Positions 9,585-18,494 of a stretch of 64,000 nucleotides of DNA are shown one piece after another; positions within the stretch are counted from its first letter, which is position 1, and the number at the start of each line of letters is the position of its first letter. The notes below the pieces were generated by a model. The model did no database searches. It saw only the letters and a program-made list of their open reading frames with translations, and was not told where the DNA came from. Location: the NCBI RefSeq assembly GCF_047501175.1, contig NZ_JBEQWH010000003.1, positions 185,245 through 249,244 on the forward strand, in the 5' to 3' direction. Both the position numbers and the translations under genes were made by a program. Source of the stretch: Methanoprimaticola sp047501175. Its GTDB lineage: Archaea > Thermoplasmatota > Thermoplasmata > Methanomassiliicoccales > Methanomethylophilaceae.

Positions 9585-11078
9585 TCAGACCGACAGGACG
9601 GGGACCTTGGAGGCCAGCTCCTGGTCCGTCTTCCCGACGATCCACCAGAACGGCACAGCCGCGGACTTGCAGTCGTCCCCGGTCGACGTCGCCGCGAAGT
9701 ACCTGACGTCCGAGAACACGGACTCCAGGACCCTCACGAACCCTCCCTGTCCGTTGTCCATGAGGAACTTCCTCACGTCCGAGCTCGCAAGGGACGGGGA
9801 CAGCACGTCGTTGTGGGTGGCGACAACGGCGAACGGTATCCTGGACACGGCCCCGGGACCGACACCGTTGATCTGATTGAACGTACTGTGGAACGATTCG
9901 AACACGTCCATGGGCGACGACCCCCTCCCGTTCTCCAGCGCGATGGGATCGAACGCGAACACTATCCCGTCCGAGTACCTGTAGTACTCCTGGAACAGCG
10001 TCTTGCCCTCCTTCGGCTCGAACTCGGTGCCGGATATGTCGTTGAAGATCAGCTCGCGGTCGGACATGTCCCTCGACCTGAGAAAGAGGCACTCGGAGTC
10101 CAGTTCGCCCGAGGCGGTCCTGGCCACCACGTCCTTGGCCGCGACGGCGTTCCTGTCCACCCCGGAAGTGGCGGCGTCCACGGCGACGTCCCTGGTCCTG
10201 GCGACCTGCGATATCGTGCCGACCGCGGCCAGCATCAGGGTGGTCTTCCCGGCGCCCTGGGCGCCCACGAGGGCGATGGATATCGGGACGGCCTCCCTGG
10301 TCTCGATCTCCTGCTCGCAGAACGGGCAGACCGTCACCAGCTCCCTCCTCATGCCGTGCGTGCACGGTATGTCGTGCCCGTTCTCGCAGGTGTGGACCTT
10401 GTACCCGTACTCGTTGGGGACGGGGTAGTCCAGTATCAGCCCGCACTTGCACCTTACCTTGGGACTCGAGAAGTTCCTCTTGCACTTGGGGCACACGGCG
10501 GACCCGGCCCCGCTGTTCTGCTCCCTCCTGGCGGCGGAGCGGACCTTGGAGCCGATGACCGCCTTCATCACGAGGAACGGGAGCAACATAAACACCGTTA
10601 TCATGACGGACCATACCGCATAGAACGGGAGCAGCACAATCGGGACTATCGCGAGAGGCTTGCTCTTGTCCCAGCATGTGCCGATGAGCCCCCATGGGGC
10701 CCCGAGCCCGCGGACGACCGACCCGGGCCTCTTGACCCACAGGTACTCGGCGGGGTTGGTGTCACTCCTGACCGACATGGACCAGGGGGTCATCATGCCG
10801 ACCGCGGACATGACGAATCCCAGCAGGACGATGACGAGGGATATCATCTTGTCGTCCCCGAAGAGCGCCACGAATCCTGCGTAGAGCTCCACTATCCTGT
10901 CGATCCCAGCGACCTGAGACAGGTCTATTCCCAGCTCCCCTCCGTGTGGGGCGAAGAGGTAGATGGAGACCGGACCTCCGTCCAAGATCTCCATAATCGT
11001 GAGTACGAGCGAGAGCGCTGCGTACGCGAGTGCAATCCCGAAGACGACTCCCACGGTCGTCTTGTTGGTCCCATTCAT
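9585..11078 (-). CDS. Membrane protein with zinc ribbons and a TRAFAC-like GTPase domain
   Basis: About 497 residues from the ATG at 11078; the frame is open to 11216, but the hydrophobic N-terminus starts right after this ATG. In order: three membrane segments at about residues 5-30, 80-105 and 150-180; a cysteine-rich block with four CxxC-like pairs (CPKCKRN, CKCG, CENGHDIPC, CPFCEQE) that looks like two zinc ribbons; then a P-loop GTPase. The GTPase shows Walker A GAQGAGKT, a DxxG switch in NDISGTEF and an atypical G4 motif THND. This resembles the double-GTPase/TRAFAC domains described in bacterial conflict systems, from memory and not verified. The next gene upstream, on the same strand, is a DUF4143 ATPase with its own start 135 bases away. 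Function unknown. Confidence 0.75.
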   Translation of the reverse strand: MNGTNKTTVGVVFGIALAYAALSLVLTIMEILDGGPVSIYLFAPHGGELGIDLSQVAGIDRIVELYAGFVALFGDDKMISLVIVLLGFVMSAVGMMTPWSMSVRSDTNPAEYLWVKRPGSVVRGLGAPWGLIGTCWDKSKPLAIVPIVLLPFYAVWSVMITVFMLLPFLVMKAVIGSKVRSAARREQNSGAGSAVCPKCKRNFSSPKVRCKCGLILDYPVPNEYGYKVHTCENGHDIPCTHGMRRELVTVCPFCEQEIETREAVPISIALVGAQGAGKTTLMLAAVGTISQVARTRDVAVDAATSGVDRNAVAAKDVVARTASGELDSECLFLRSRDMSDRELIFNDISGTEFEPKEGKTLFQEYYRYSDGIVFAFDPIALENGRGSSPMDVFESFHSTFNQINGVGPGAVSRIPFAVVATHNDVLSPSLASSDVRKFLMDNGQGGFVRVLESVFSDVRYFAATSTGDDCKSAAVPFWWIVGKTDQELASKVPVLSV

Positions 11079-11212
11079 TGCGTGCGTATGCACACACGCG
11101 GATATAAGGAAAATGCCGACGGCGATAGCAGGACCCGCGGGGCGGGTGTCCCGACGGCGCCCTGTGTTGAATGCGGCTGGCTCTATCCGGCATATGGGCC
11201 GTGCCACCTCGC

Positions 11213-12541
11213 TCAATCACGGAGCGATGTTATCGGGATGACGTGGACGCCGTCCTCACGCCTGTATGCCGCCGGCGCCATGCCGCAGATGACAGCGAGG
11301 ATGGAAGGGGGCCTCGCCCTCGGCTTCCCCGGGACATGGTTCGCCTCGTCGTCCAGAAGGATGTCGCGCAACCTCGCCAGCTTGGCCGCGGCATCATCGA
11401 TCTGATTGGTCCCCAGCTTTATCTCGAACGCGCCCCATGACCCGTCGGGCATCTCGACGACCGCATCGATCTCGTTGCCCCTCCCGTCCCTGTAGTGGTA
11501 CAGCTTTCCCCCGTTGACCGACGCATATATCTGGAGGTCCCGCTCGCATAGCGCCTCGAACATCAGACCGAAGGTCACCAGATCGCCCAGGAGCTCCCTC
11601 TTCGAGAGTCTCAGCGCCGCTATGGCGAGGGCCGGGTCCGTGAGATGTCTCTTCGGCATCTTCCCGACCTTCATGGACGACCTCACATTGGGATCGAAGG
11701 CGGGCTGGTTCTCCGTCAGGAACATACGGTCGAAGAGCTCTGCATAGTTCGACACGGTTGTGGGGGACATGACCTCGTCGTCATACTCCCTGAGGTCACG
11801 TGATATCGTGGTGTTCGACGCGACGGTGCTCTCGTTACGTGCCAGTGACCTCATCAGCATCTTCGCCCGGGTCCTGTCCTTGGAAGGGTCCACCCTCTTC
11901 ACGTCATCCTCGCAGATGGCATCCGGATACCTCGATACGGCCAGGACCGCATTCTCCACGCTCAGGGACAGGTTTCCGGGCCATCCGCCGCGCATGGTCA
12001 GGTCGATCAACCTGTCCATGGAAGGATCGGACATGGGAGTGTTCCTGAACCCCCCCTCGAACAGGGCACTCAGCGATACGGAGCCGTCGGAATCGCCGGA
12101 CTCGAACAGCGACATGGTCCTCATGCGCACCTTGCAGATCCTGCCGAAACCGGAATGACGGACGATCCCTGCTGCATCCTCCTCTCCCGTGGTCTCGTTG
12201 GCCACGGACGACCCGCAGAGGATGTACAGGCCCTTCGCCGTCGTATCATCGACGCTTCTGCGGACACCGTCCCAAATGGAAGGGACCAGCTGCCACTCGT
12301 CGATGAGATGCGGCCTCTCCCCGTCCAATGCGTACATCGGGTCCACCCTCGCCATGGTGAGATTGGAGTAGTTGTTCGCCATGTCGTCAAGAGCGAAGAT
12401 GCTGTTAGCATGGTTTGACGCGGTCCATGTCTTCCCACAGAACTTCGTCCCTTCGATGCATACCGCTCCGTAAGCACCCATAAGCCTCGAAATGCAGGGA
12501 TCTATCAAGCGTGGAATGTATCCATCCTTCGTCAAAACCAT
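11213..12541 (-). CDS. AAA-type ATPase with DUF4143 domain
   Basis: About 442 residues. It belongs to the large family of prokaryotic ATPases with an N-terminal P-loop domain and a C-terminal DUF4143 nuclease-like region. The start DGYIPRLIDPCI is typical. Walker A is IEGTKFCGKT (about residue 30) and Walker B-like HLIDEWQ lies near 100. The C-terminal half has the family signature with NEIDAVVEMPDGSWGAFEIK, a restriction-like fold motif. I chose the ATG at 12541; a TTG at 12577 is also open. These ATPases are common accessory genes of unsettled function, often linked to mobile DNA or toxin-antitoxin-like behaviour. An unusual repeat cluster lies about 50 bases upstream. Confidence 0.85.
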   Translation of the reverse strand: MVLTKDGYIPRLIDPCISRLMGAYGAVCIEGTKFCGKTWTASNHANSIFALDDMANNYSNLTMARVDPMYALDGERPHLIDEWQLVPSIWDGVRRSVDDTTAKGLYILCGSSVANETTGEEDAAGIVRHSGFGRICKVRMRTMSLFESGDSDGSVSLSALFEGGFRNTPMSDPSMDRLIDLTMRGGWPGNLSLSVENAVLAVSRYPDAICEDDVKRVDPSKDRTRAKMLMRSLARNESTVASNTTISRDLREYDDEVMSPTTVSNYAELFDRMFLTENQPAFDPNVRSSMKVGKMPKRHLTDPALAIAALRLSKRELLGDLVTFGLMFEALCERDLQIYASVNGGKLYHYRDGRGNEIDAVVEMPDGSWGAFEIKLGTNQIDDAAAKLARLRDILLDDEANHVPGKPRARPPSILAVICGMAPAAYRREDGVHVIPITSLRD

Positions 12542-12589
12542 GATCTTCAGGATAGGATCGTTTGGATGATATTTCAATTTTGGGATTTT

Positions 12590-12639
12590 CTTTATGTCAC
12601 ATAAAGGATTTCCGTAGTCTCACATAAAGGATTTCCGTA
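12590..12639. repeat. Palindrome and two direct repeats upstream of the DUF4143 ATPase
   Basis: A 20-base unit starting tcacataaagg and ending tttccgta occurs at 12597-12616 and 12620-12639, 23 bases apart. The first copy is part of a perfect palindrome CTTTATGT-C-ACATAAAG at 12590-12606. The cluster sits 50-100 bases upstream of the ATPase ATG at 12541, and also between this gene and the divergent surface protein. The layout fits an operator, possibly autoregulatory. Confidence 0.6.
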
Positions 12640-12777
12640 ATATCATATAGATATATTCCACGGACCACCCCGATCGGAACCAAACGATCCGGGGTCGACT
12701 ATTGGATAGAACAGACCGTGATGGAAAAATGGGTCTTAGGTTTATATTGTGTATTTCTTATAACATCCAGTGGTGGA

Positions 12778-14190
12778 ATGATTGATTCCAAATGGATTAG
12801 AGCGACCCTACTCGTCGCGATCGCACTGACGGCAGTGTGTCTGGGTAGTACCGCGATTGCTTCAGACACAGAAGCAAACACTACGGAGACGAATCCAGGT
12901 GAAACTGAGATCCCCGTAGAGAGTGTTAAAATCAGCAAAGATTCTCTGAAACTATATGTCGGTGACTCCGATCAACTGACCGCGGATGTTAGTCCCTATA
13001 ATGCCAGCAACAGCACTGTAACATGGAGTTCCAGTAAATCATCCGTAGCCACTGTCTCATCAAGCGGCCTTGTAAAAGCAGTAGGCGACGGGACTGCTAC
13101 AATCACCGCATCCGCGGGAGGAAAATCTGATACATGCACCGTCACTGTCACACAGGTCACCCTGACCCTCGACCGGAGCGAGATCACAACGATCACCGGA
13201 CATCAACCCGAGGTGAAGATAACGGTGACCCCGAGAGACCTACTAAACGATGTCTCTGTATCCGTCGCATCCTCCGGCATAGCATCGGCATACCTGTATG
13301 GCGACACATGCACCATCTCCGGAGACAGGGAGGGACAGACCACGGTCACGTTCAAGCTGAAGAACGTCACGAAGACGTGCAGCATCGATGTGCTCGCCGG
13401 ATCGTGTTATGCATACGACAACTCCAGCAGCAAACGCGTGAATATCGATATCGAAGAGAAGCTGGGCGTGAATGTCCTGGGCGAATCGGAATACGACAAC
13501 GGGACGATCAAAGGAAGCGTAAAAGCGACCGTGTCGTCATCCTCCGTGAAGGACGGGACCATAGCCGCAGCTTCCCAGAACCAACTGATCAGATGCATAA
13601 ATGCCGTGGAGAGCGTTGCAGGCTGGGCACCGACGACGATAGAGATCGACTACGGGACCAGCTCCACAGTGACCGTACCCGCGACACTGATGAAGAGCAT
13701 CGCCGATGCGGGAATGTCCCTGGAGACATCGTCTACGACGGGAGGTGTGTCCCTTGGCTCCTCGACCATGGGAAAGATGCCCGGTTCCGACTGGTCGTAC
13801 TCCATAGTCAAGGTCGATAACGATACCGGGCTGGAAGGCGCCACAGTGTATGTGATCACGATGAAGGCCGGGTCCAACACCATGACGTCATTCCCCGGAA
13901 GCGCGAAGGTCAGACTGCCCTACGAACTGGGGGACGGGATGACGGCATTCGGGGTGAAGGCATACACGGTGGACGGCAAAGGCACCACGAGTGCGGCTGT
14001 CACATCATACGATTCCATCAACGAACTGGTGGAGTTGAGCACAAACTCCGTGACGAAGTTCGCCGTCACCTATGACGGTGAGGAGGGCGGGTCCAACGAG
14101 ACGTCCTCCCTCGGATACGTGGCGATCGCGGTACTGGCCGTACTGTCCGTGCTGGCCGTGATATTCTCATACAGATATCTGAGGATGTGA
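12778..14190 (+). CDS. Surface protein with bacterial Ig-like (Big_2) domain and C-terminal anchor
   Basis: About 470 residues from the ATG at 12778; the open frame begins at 12718, but the chosen start gives a clean signal peptide (ATLLVAIALTAVCLGSTAIA). A Big_2 domain follows at about residues 27-107, with PVESVKISKDSLKLYVGD and the classical GLVKAVGDGTATITA. The middle is a beta-rich Ser/Thr region, and a C-terminal helix (VAIAVLAVLSVLAVIFSY) with a short RYLRM tail anchors it. It looks like an adhesin or surface-layer-associated protein. It is preceded by an AT-rich divergent promoter region and followed by a hairpin at 14220. Confidence 0.85.
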   Translation: MIDSKWIRATLLVAIALTAVCLGSTAIASDTEANTTETNPGETEIPVESVKISKDSLKLYVGDSDQLTADVSPYNASNSTVTWSSSKSSVATVSSSGLVKAVGDGTATITASAGGKSDTCTVTVTQVTLTLDRSEITTITGHQPEVKITVTPRDLLNDVSVSVASSGIASAYLYGDTCTISGDREGQTTVTFKLKNVTKTCSIDVLAGSCYAYDNSSSKRVNIDIEEKLGVNVLGESEYDNGTIKGSVKATVSSSSVKDGTIAAASQNQLIRCINAVESVAGWAPTTIEIDYGTSSTVTVPATLMKSIADAGMSLETSSTTGGVSLGSSTMGKMPGSDWSYSIVKVDNDTGLEGATVYVITMKAGSNTMTSFPGSAKVRLPYELGDGMTAFGVKAYTVDGKGTTSAAVTSYDSINELVELSTNSVTKFAVTYDGEEGGSNETSSLGYVAIAVLAVLSVLAVIFSYRYLRM

Positions 14191-14219
14191 ATACGTCGAA
14201 AACGATTTGATAAACTTCT

Positions 14220-14247
14220 TGCGGGGCGAAGCAACCCCGCATAATTT
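14220..14247 (+). terminator. Hairpin and T-run after the Ig-like protein
   Basis: TGCGGGG and CCCCGCA pair around an 8-base loop, followed by ATAATTTT, 30 bases after the stop at 14190. The TTTTAA at 14245-14250 may double as the TATA element for the next gene, 25 bases downstream. Confidence 0.6.
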
Positions 14248-14274
14248 TAAGATTGATAGTCTATATAACTCACA

Positions 14275-14760
14275 ATGTCAAGACAGATAGACATGACCTG
14301 GGGAAGCAACAGCAGCAACGGGTATCCGCAGGAGCTGTTGAAGAACATAAGACCGGACGATGATGTCGTAGCTTTCATCAGGATCCAGAGCAGCGATGTC
14401 GGGTGCCTGAAGAAGAAACCCAAGAAAGGGAGTGCGGTAAACACATACTTCCTGGCCATAACCAGGGAGCGCGTCGTCGGAACGGCGGAGACCAAATCGG
14501 ATGGAGTGAAGACCGGCCTCTTCTCCAAAGCGAGCAACCTTGGCAGCGTAACTTTCAACATACCGCTCGTGAAGATCACATCTATCGAGACATCCGGACA
14601 AACATCCCAGGAGAAGGGATGTCTGTCCAAGAAGAACCATGCAAAATACAAGCTGACCATCAACGCACAGGGTGACGAGATCACGATCTACACCGGCGTC
14701 GACAGCAGTGTGAATGACGAATTCGTCAGATCATTCCTCGAGATCAGTGATTACTTTTGA
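14275..14760 (+). CDS. Small PH-like domain protein
   Basis: 161 residues, no signal peptide or membrane helix. The order of segments (YFLAITRERVVGTAE, then FNIPLVKITSIET, then KYKLTINAQGDEITIYTG, then a last helix NDEFVRSFLEI) matches the bacterial PH-like fold, where a sheet is closed by a C-terminal helix. I infer the fold from this pattern only. It is the first gene of a tight operon with the YidD-like, zinc-ribbon and ABC transporter genes, and its stop overlaps the next start. It may help place the complex at the membrane. No function can be stated. Confidence 0.65.
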   Translation: MSRQIDMTWGSNSSNGYPQELLKNIRPDDDVVAFIRIQSSDVGCLKKKPKKGSAVNTYFLAITRERVVGTAETKSDGVKTGLFSKASNLGSVTFNIPLVKITSIETSGQTSQEKGCLSKKNHAKYKLTINAQGDEITIYTGVDSSVNDEFVRSFLEISDYF

Positions 14761-15068
14761 TCAGAACGATCCCTGTTCTCGAAGGCATCTCCGATGCGCC
14801 CAGCGGCGTGAGGAGAGTGCCCAGGGCCTATTACGGCGAGGAGGTCCGCGTACCGCTACTGAACCGTGTACCGATCGTCCTGATCGAATGGTACCAGAGG
14901 CGCACCGTGGATCGCCCCCACATGTGCACATGCTATCCGACATGCTCGGAATACTCGCGCATCGCGTTCATGAGGTACGGGCTGTTCCCGGCGATCTTCA
15001 TGACGATAGAGCGCCTGAGAGAGTGCACGTACTACGATAACGACTGGCCCAGGGAGAACAGGCCTTGA
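14757..15068 (+). CDS. yidD: YidD-like membrane insertion factor
   Basis: 103 residues. The core CTCYPTCSEYSRIAFMRYG, followed by LFPAIFMTIERLREC, is the conserved YidD (DUF37) signature: cysteines around YPTCSEY, then a helix ending in a cysteine. In bacteria YidD works with YidC in inserting membrane proteins. The N-terminus is about 50 residues longer than in bacterial YidD. The start is TTG at 14757, overlapping the previous stop (TTGA), which implies translational coupling. Finding it inside an operon with an ABC-2 exporter rather than beside rnpA/yidC is unusual, and YidD is rare in archaea as far as I know. Confidence 0.75.
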   Translation: MIRTIPVLEGISDAPSGVRRVPRAYYGEEVRVPLLNRVPIVLIEWYQRRTVDRPHMCTCYPTCSEYSRIAFMRYGLFPAIFMTIERLRECTYYDNDWPRENRP

Positions 15069-15077
15069 GGTGATGAT

Positions 15078-15587
15078 ATGACAGACATGGTGTTGCTGAA
15101 GTGCGAGTACTGCGGAGGCACCCTCGAACACAAGGAGGGTGACCTGTGGTGCTGCCAGAACTGCGGGACCACCACGATGGTCAGCAGGACGCCCGAGACC
15201 CGCACCGATAATGGAAGTGCCGCCCCTCAGCAGGGCTTCATGATGACCGTAGGTCACAACGGGGAGAGCTCCGAATATAAGGTCAAGACCAAGGCCGAGT
15301 TCGAGATCGGATTCGACCGCAGAGCGACCATGGCCGACCCCAATCCGACCATCGTCACCCTCCACGTCGACGGAAGAAGACGCGCGACGTACGAAGGGCT
15401 CGCAAGGACGAGATCCGGAAGGGCGGTGTTCGAGACCGACGACGGCATGGTGATCGCATACACGGAAGGGAAGGCATGCATCGTGAGGTCCGGAGAACAG
15501 ATCTACGATGAGGACGACGCCTGCGGGGAGTATGTCGTGGGCGGCCTTTCCGTTATGATACAGCCCGGCAACCGTTCGGGAGAATGA
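15078..15587 (+). CDS. Zinc-ribbon protein of unknown function
   Basis: 169 residues. The N-terminus is a zinc ribbon, CEYCGG...CCQNCG (CxxC, about 14 residues, then CxxC), at about residues 9-29. The rest (45-169) is a beta-rich domain with no motif I recognise, including VTLHVDGRRRATYEG and GMVIAYTEGKACIVRSG. No membrane helix. It starts 9 bases after the YidD-like gene with a GAGGTGAT sequence before the ATG and ends 4 bases before the ABC ATPase, so it belongs to the same transcript. Confidence 0.7.
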   Translation: MTDMVLLKCEYCGGTLEHKEGDLWCCQNCGTTTMVSRTPETRTDNGSAAPQQGFMMTVGHNGESSEYKVKTKAEFEIGFDRRATMADPNPTIVTLHVDGRRRATYEGLARTRSGRAVFETDDGMVIAYTEGKACIVRSGEQIYDEDDACGEYVVGGLSVMIQPGNRSGE

Positions 15588-15591
15588 TAAG

Positions 15592-16545
15592 ATGACTGAA
15601 GAACCAGCGATAGAAGCGATAGGCCTTACGAAACAGTACGGCTCCTTCACCGCGATATCCAACGTCTCCCTCCGCGTGGAGAAAGGGGATTACATGGGAC
15701 TCCTCGGCCCGAACGGGGCGGGGAAGAGCACGACCCTGAAGGTCATGACCGGCCTGATCCTTCCGACATCCGGTACGGTGAAGATAGAGGGTGTCGACAT
15801 CAAGAACCATCGCAAGGCGATGGCACACGTGGGATGCGTCATCGAGACGCCGGAGCCGTACCCGTCCTGGACCCCCGCGGAGATGCTGGAGTACGTGGGC
15901 CGCATCTACGGCCTCGACTCCAGGGAGATCGCCATCCGCTCCAGGGACGTGCTGGAGATCATGAAGATGTGGGAATGGAGGGACAAGAGCGTCGGAGGAT
16001 TCTCCAAGGGTATGAGACAGAGGGTCGTCCTGGCACAGGCCCTCCTGCCCAACCCGCGCACGATAATATTGGACGAGCCCACCTCAGGGTTGGATCCCAG
16101 GGGGATGATCGAGGTGAGACAGGCACTGTCCGCGATGAAGTCCAAGGACAGGTCACTGCTCATCAGCACCCACATCCTGAAGGAGGTGTCAGAGCTCTGC
16201 GGGTCCGTCACCATGATAAGGGACGGCCGGGTGATGGCGTCCGGACACGTGTCCGAGCTCATCAACGGCGTCGGAGGGAGCAGGAGCGTCATGCTGAACA
16301 TAAGGTCCAGGAGACCGTTCACCCCTGACATCGTCAGGGACATCGGCGGATGCAGCGGGGTCGTGTCGGTCGACTGTGCCGGCGAGTGCGAGGTCCATGT
16401 GAAGTTCTCCGGGACCTCGGAGGAGCAGGAGCACCTGGTGGGCCTGGTGTACTCGTCCGGACTGGGCATAATGTCGGTCTCCGAGAAGGGGGCGGACCTG
16501 GAGTCGCTCTACATGGAGCTCACGAAAGGAGATGATGTCAGATGA
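15592..16545 (+). CDS. ABC-2 type transporter ATP-binding protein
   Basis: 317 residues. It powers transport by the permease encoded next. It has Walker A GPNGAGKS (about residue 43), signature GGFSKGMRQR (about 138), Walker B with TIILDEPTSGLDP (about 160), and the switch histidine in LLISTHILKEV. About 100 C-terminal residues after the ATPase domain match the extra domain of ABC-2 exporter subunits (CcmA/NatA type). The stop overlaps the permease ATG by four bases. Substrate unknown; the operon partners suggest a role in the cell envelope. Confidence 0.93.
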   Translation: MTEEPAIEAIGLTKQYGSFTAISNVSLRVEKGDYMGLLGPNGAGKSTTLKVMTGLILPTSGTVKIEGVDIKNHRKAMAHVGCVIETPEPYPSWTPAEMLEYVGRIYGLDSREIAIRSRDVLEIMKMWEWRDKSVGGFSKGMRQRVVLAQALLPNPRTIILDEPTSGLDPRGMIEVRQALSAMKSKDRSLLISTHILKEVSELCGSVTMIRDGRVMASGHVSELINGVGGSRSVMLNIRSRRPFTPDIVRDIGGCSGVVSVDCAGECEVHVKFSGTSEEQEHLVGLVYSSGLGIMSVSEKGADLESLYMELTKGDDVR

Positions 16546-17774
16546 GCCTCTTTCGCAAGAAGGGTGACGAGGAGCCGAAGAAGACCTTCGAGGACGACTA
16601 CTGGGCGTCCGACCGGGATTCCGAGGACGCCCCCATCATCGAACCCCAGACCGCACATGAACCTGCGCGTGCAGAACCCCGCCGCGCCCAGCCCGACAGG
16701 CCCAGAAAGGTGTACGACGAGCTGGCCACCCCGGTGAAGGTCAGGAACAGGACGCCCCAGGACGACAGGAACATCGTCACCCCTGTCAGATCGGCTCCGA
16801 GACAATCCGCCGCACCGGTCGCAGGTGCCGCAGTGATCGGCGAGAGTAATGCCGGACCCGATACCGAGAGCGGCCCCGAGGAGGAGTGGCGCGGAGGGAC
16901 ATGGGCCGACTCCGACTACAGCATGACCGACGAGGAGGCACACAGGGACAGGGTGTACGAGCCTCCGAGCTTCCTCACCCAGACATTGACCGTGATGTTC
17001 GCACAGATGAAGACGTTCTCGAAACGCAGGAACCTGATCACGATCATCATCGCGATAGCTCTGATCCCCGGGATCTGCTTCGTCGTACCGGAGTTCGTGG
17101 ATTCCATCGCTAAGTCATGGGGACTGTACATGTCCAACGCCTATGTGGGACTTCTACTGGCATTCCTCCCCCTGTCCCTGGCATTCTTCACCGCGATGCA
17201 ATGCGGGAAACAGGTCCCGGACGAGTTCAAGGAGAGGACCGCCTACATGAGCATACCTCTCCCCATGCACCGCCTCTCGTTCTACTTCGGGAAGTACCTT
17301 GCAGGATTCGTATACTGCGTCGCAGTGTACCTGCTGGCCTATGGTGTCGCGATAGCCTGTGCCTCCGTGAAGTTCGATGAGTTCTACACTGACATCATGC
17401 TGACATCGATCCTGGCGACGATCGTCGCAGTGCTCGTATACTCGTCCACGGCATTCTGTCTCGGATGCTTCCTCAGGAGGGGATCCGTGTTGCTACCGAT
17501 AATCCTCAACGTCGTGGTGTTCCCGATGCTGTTCATCTTGATGGCTGTACGCTTCGACTCCCTGGAGTTCCTGGCGATGCCCGTGTTCCTGCCGGACGTG
17601 GTCATACAGTCCATGGGGAGCTCCGTATCGATGTCCATGACCGGTATGCTCACCCTATTCTCGGGCGGACAGGTAGGATATGGCGACATCGGGACCATGT
17701 GCGTGTATGGGATCATCTGGACTATAGGATTCCTGGCCCTCGGGGCATTCCGTATGACAAGGAGGGAGATGTGA
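16542..17774 (+). CDS. ABC-2 type transporter permease with long charged N-terminus
   Basis: 410 residues. The first 140 residues are acidic, proline-rich and probably disordered in the cytoplasm. Six membrane helices follow, beginning with LITIIIAIALIPGICFVV (about 160) and ending with YGIIWTIGFLALGAF. The motif KERTAYMSIPLPMHRLSFYFGKY after helix two is typical of ABC-2 permeases (the coupling region). It pairs with the ATPase gene by a four-base overlap. The long N-terminal extension is unlike most ABC-2 permeases and could bind another operon product. Confidence 0.88.
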   Translation: MSLFRKKGDEEPKKTFEDDYWASDRDSEDAPIIEPQTAHEPARAEPRRAQPDRPRKVYDELATPVKVRNRTPQDDRNIVTPVRSAPRQSAAPVAGAAVIGESNAGPDTESGPEEEWRGGTWADSDYSMTDEEAHRDRVYEPPSFLTQTLTVMFAQMKTFSKRRNLITIIIAIALIPGICFVVPEFVDSIAKSWGLYMSNAYVGLLLAFLPLSLAFFTAMQCGKQVPDEFKERTAYMSIPLPMHRLSFYFGKYLAGFVYCVAVYLLAYGVAIACASVKFDEFYTDIMLTSILATIVAVLVYSSTAFCLGCFLRRGSVLLPIILNVVVFPMLFILMAVRFDSLEFLAMPVFLPDVVIQSMGSSVSMSMTGMLTLFSGGQVGYGDIGTMCVYGIIWTIGFLALGAFRMTRREM

Positions 17775-18484
17775 TGAATTGCAAGACTATCGGAATATGC
17801 ACACTTCTAGTGATATCTGTCGCATTAATCTCCCCTGTAATGTATGAAGAATCAGACGCGTATGTCATCGAAAGGCTACACAAACCACTATATGTCGCCG
17901 AAATGATGAATGCCGATCCGAACAACATATTCAATTCGGATAATATCGTCGTAGTAGAAGGGAGTGCCAATCACAAGAAAATGCTCGAATACATCCAAGA
18001 CCCTATGCATACAGACATCGTAGATGATGATTCGGACATCCTTTCTTCCAACATTGGAAAGAAGATATACATCTACAATCACAACCCAAGCATATCGTAC
18101 AGAGACAGCAACTACCAGTACCATGGTCTGGAAGTAAATCACGTATTGGATGAGAAAACCCTGAAGTTCTTCGTAGAATCTGGAAAAGAATTCAGATTGA
18201 ACATCCTCAGCATAGACGGTTACGACAGAAGTGATGTACAGATTGTCTGCAATGGGAACGTCGAAAGGGTGAGTGAAGGGAAGTTGATTGAGAAGACCTT
18301 TGAGATCAACGTCTCCGTCGTCGTGGAATCCACAAGCTACTACACGGACATCGCATATGACGCAAGCGGATTCAGCGAGCCAAACGGTTCGTCCACCCTG
18401 TTCATAGTGGCATGCATCCTGGTGGCAGCCGCCATACTGGCGATAATGATCCTGGCCGGACTCCATCCCAAATGGGAAAAGTGA
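17774..18484 (+). CDS. Secreted or doubly anchored protein at the end of the ABC operon
   Basis: 236 residues from the ATG at 17774, which shares one base with the permease stop (TGATG). The N-terminus is a signal peptide or anchor (IGICTLLVISVALISPVMY) and the C-terminus a membrane helix (LFIVACILVAAAILAIMIL). The extracytoplasmic middle has no family I recognise. Its codons are clearly more AT-rich than those of its neighbours, suggesting a different history or weak expression. It may be a substrate or accessory part of the transporter. The last gene of the operon; hairpins follow. Confidence 0.75.
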   Translation: MNCKTIGICTLLVISVALISPVMYEESDAYVIERLHKPLYVAEMMNADPNNIFNSDNIVVVEGSANHKKMLEYIQDPMHTDIVDDDSDILSSNIGKKIYIYNHNPSISYRDSNYQYHGLEVNHVLDEKTLKFFVESGKEFRLNILSIDGYDRSDVQIVCNGNVERVSEGKLIEKTFEINVSVVVESTSYYTDIAYDASGFSEPNGSSTLFIVACILVAAAILAIMILAGLHPKWEK

Positions 18485-18494
18485 GACCGTAAAC

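Noticed and set aside
9546..11405. Open frame of over 600 codons opposite the GTPase gene
   Set aside because: Antisense shadow rich in Arg, Gly, Asp and His; the opposite strand has clear GTPase motifs and membrane helices.
12570..12777. Mobile element border suggested by AT-rich repeats
   Set aside because: No transposase, integrase or target duplication is visible; an operator fits better.
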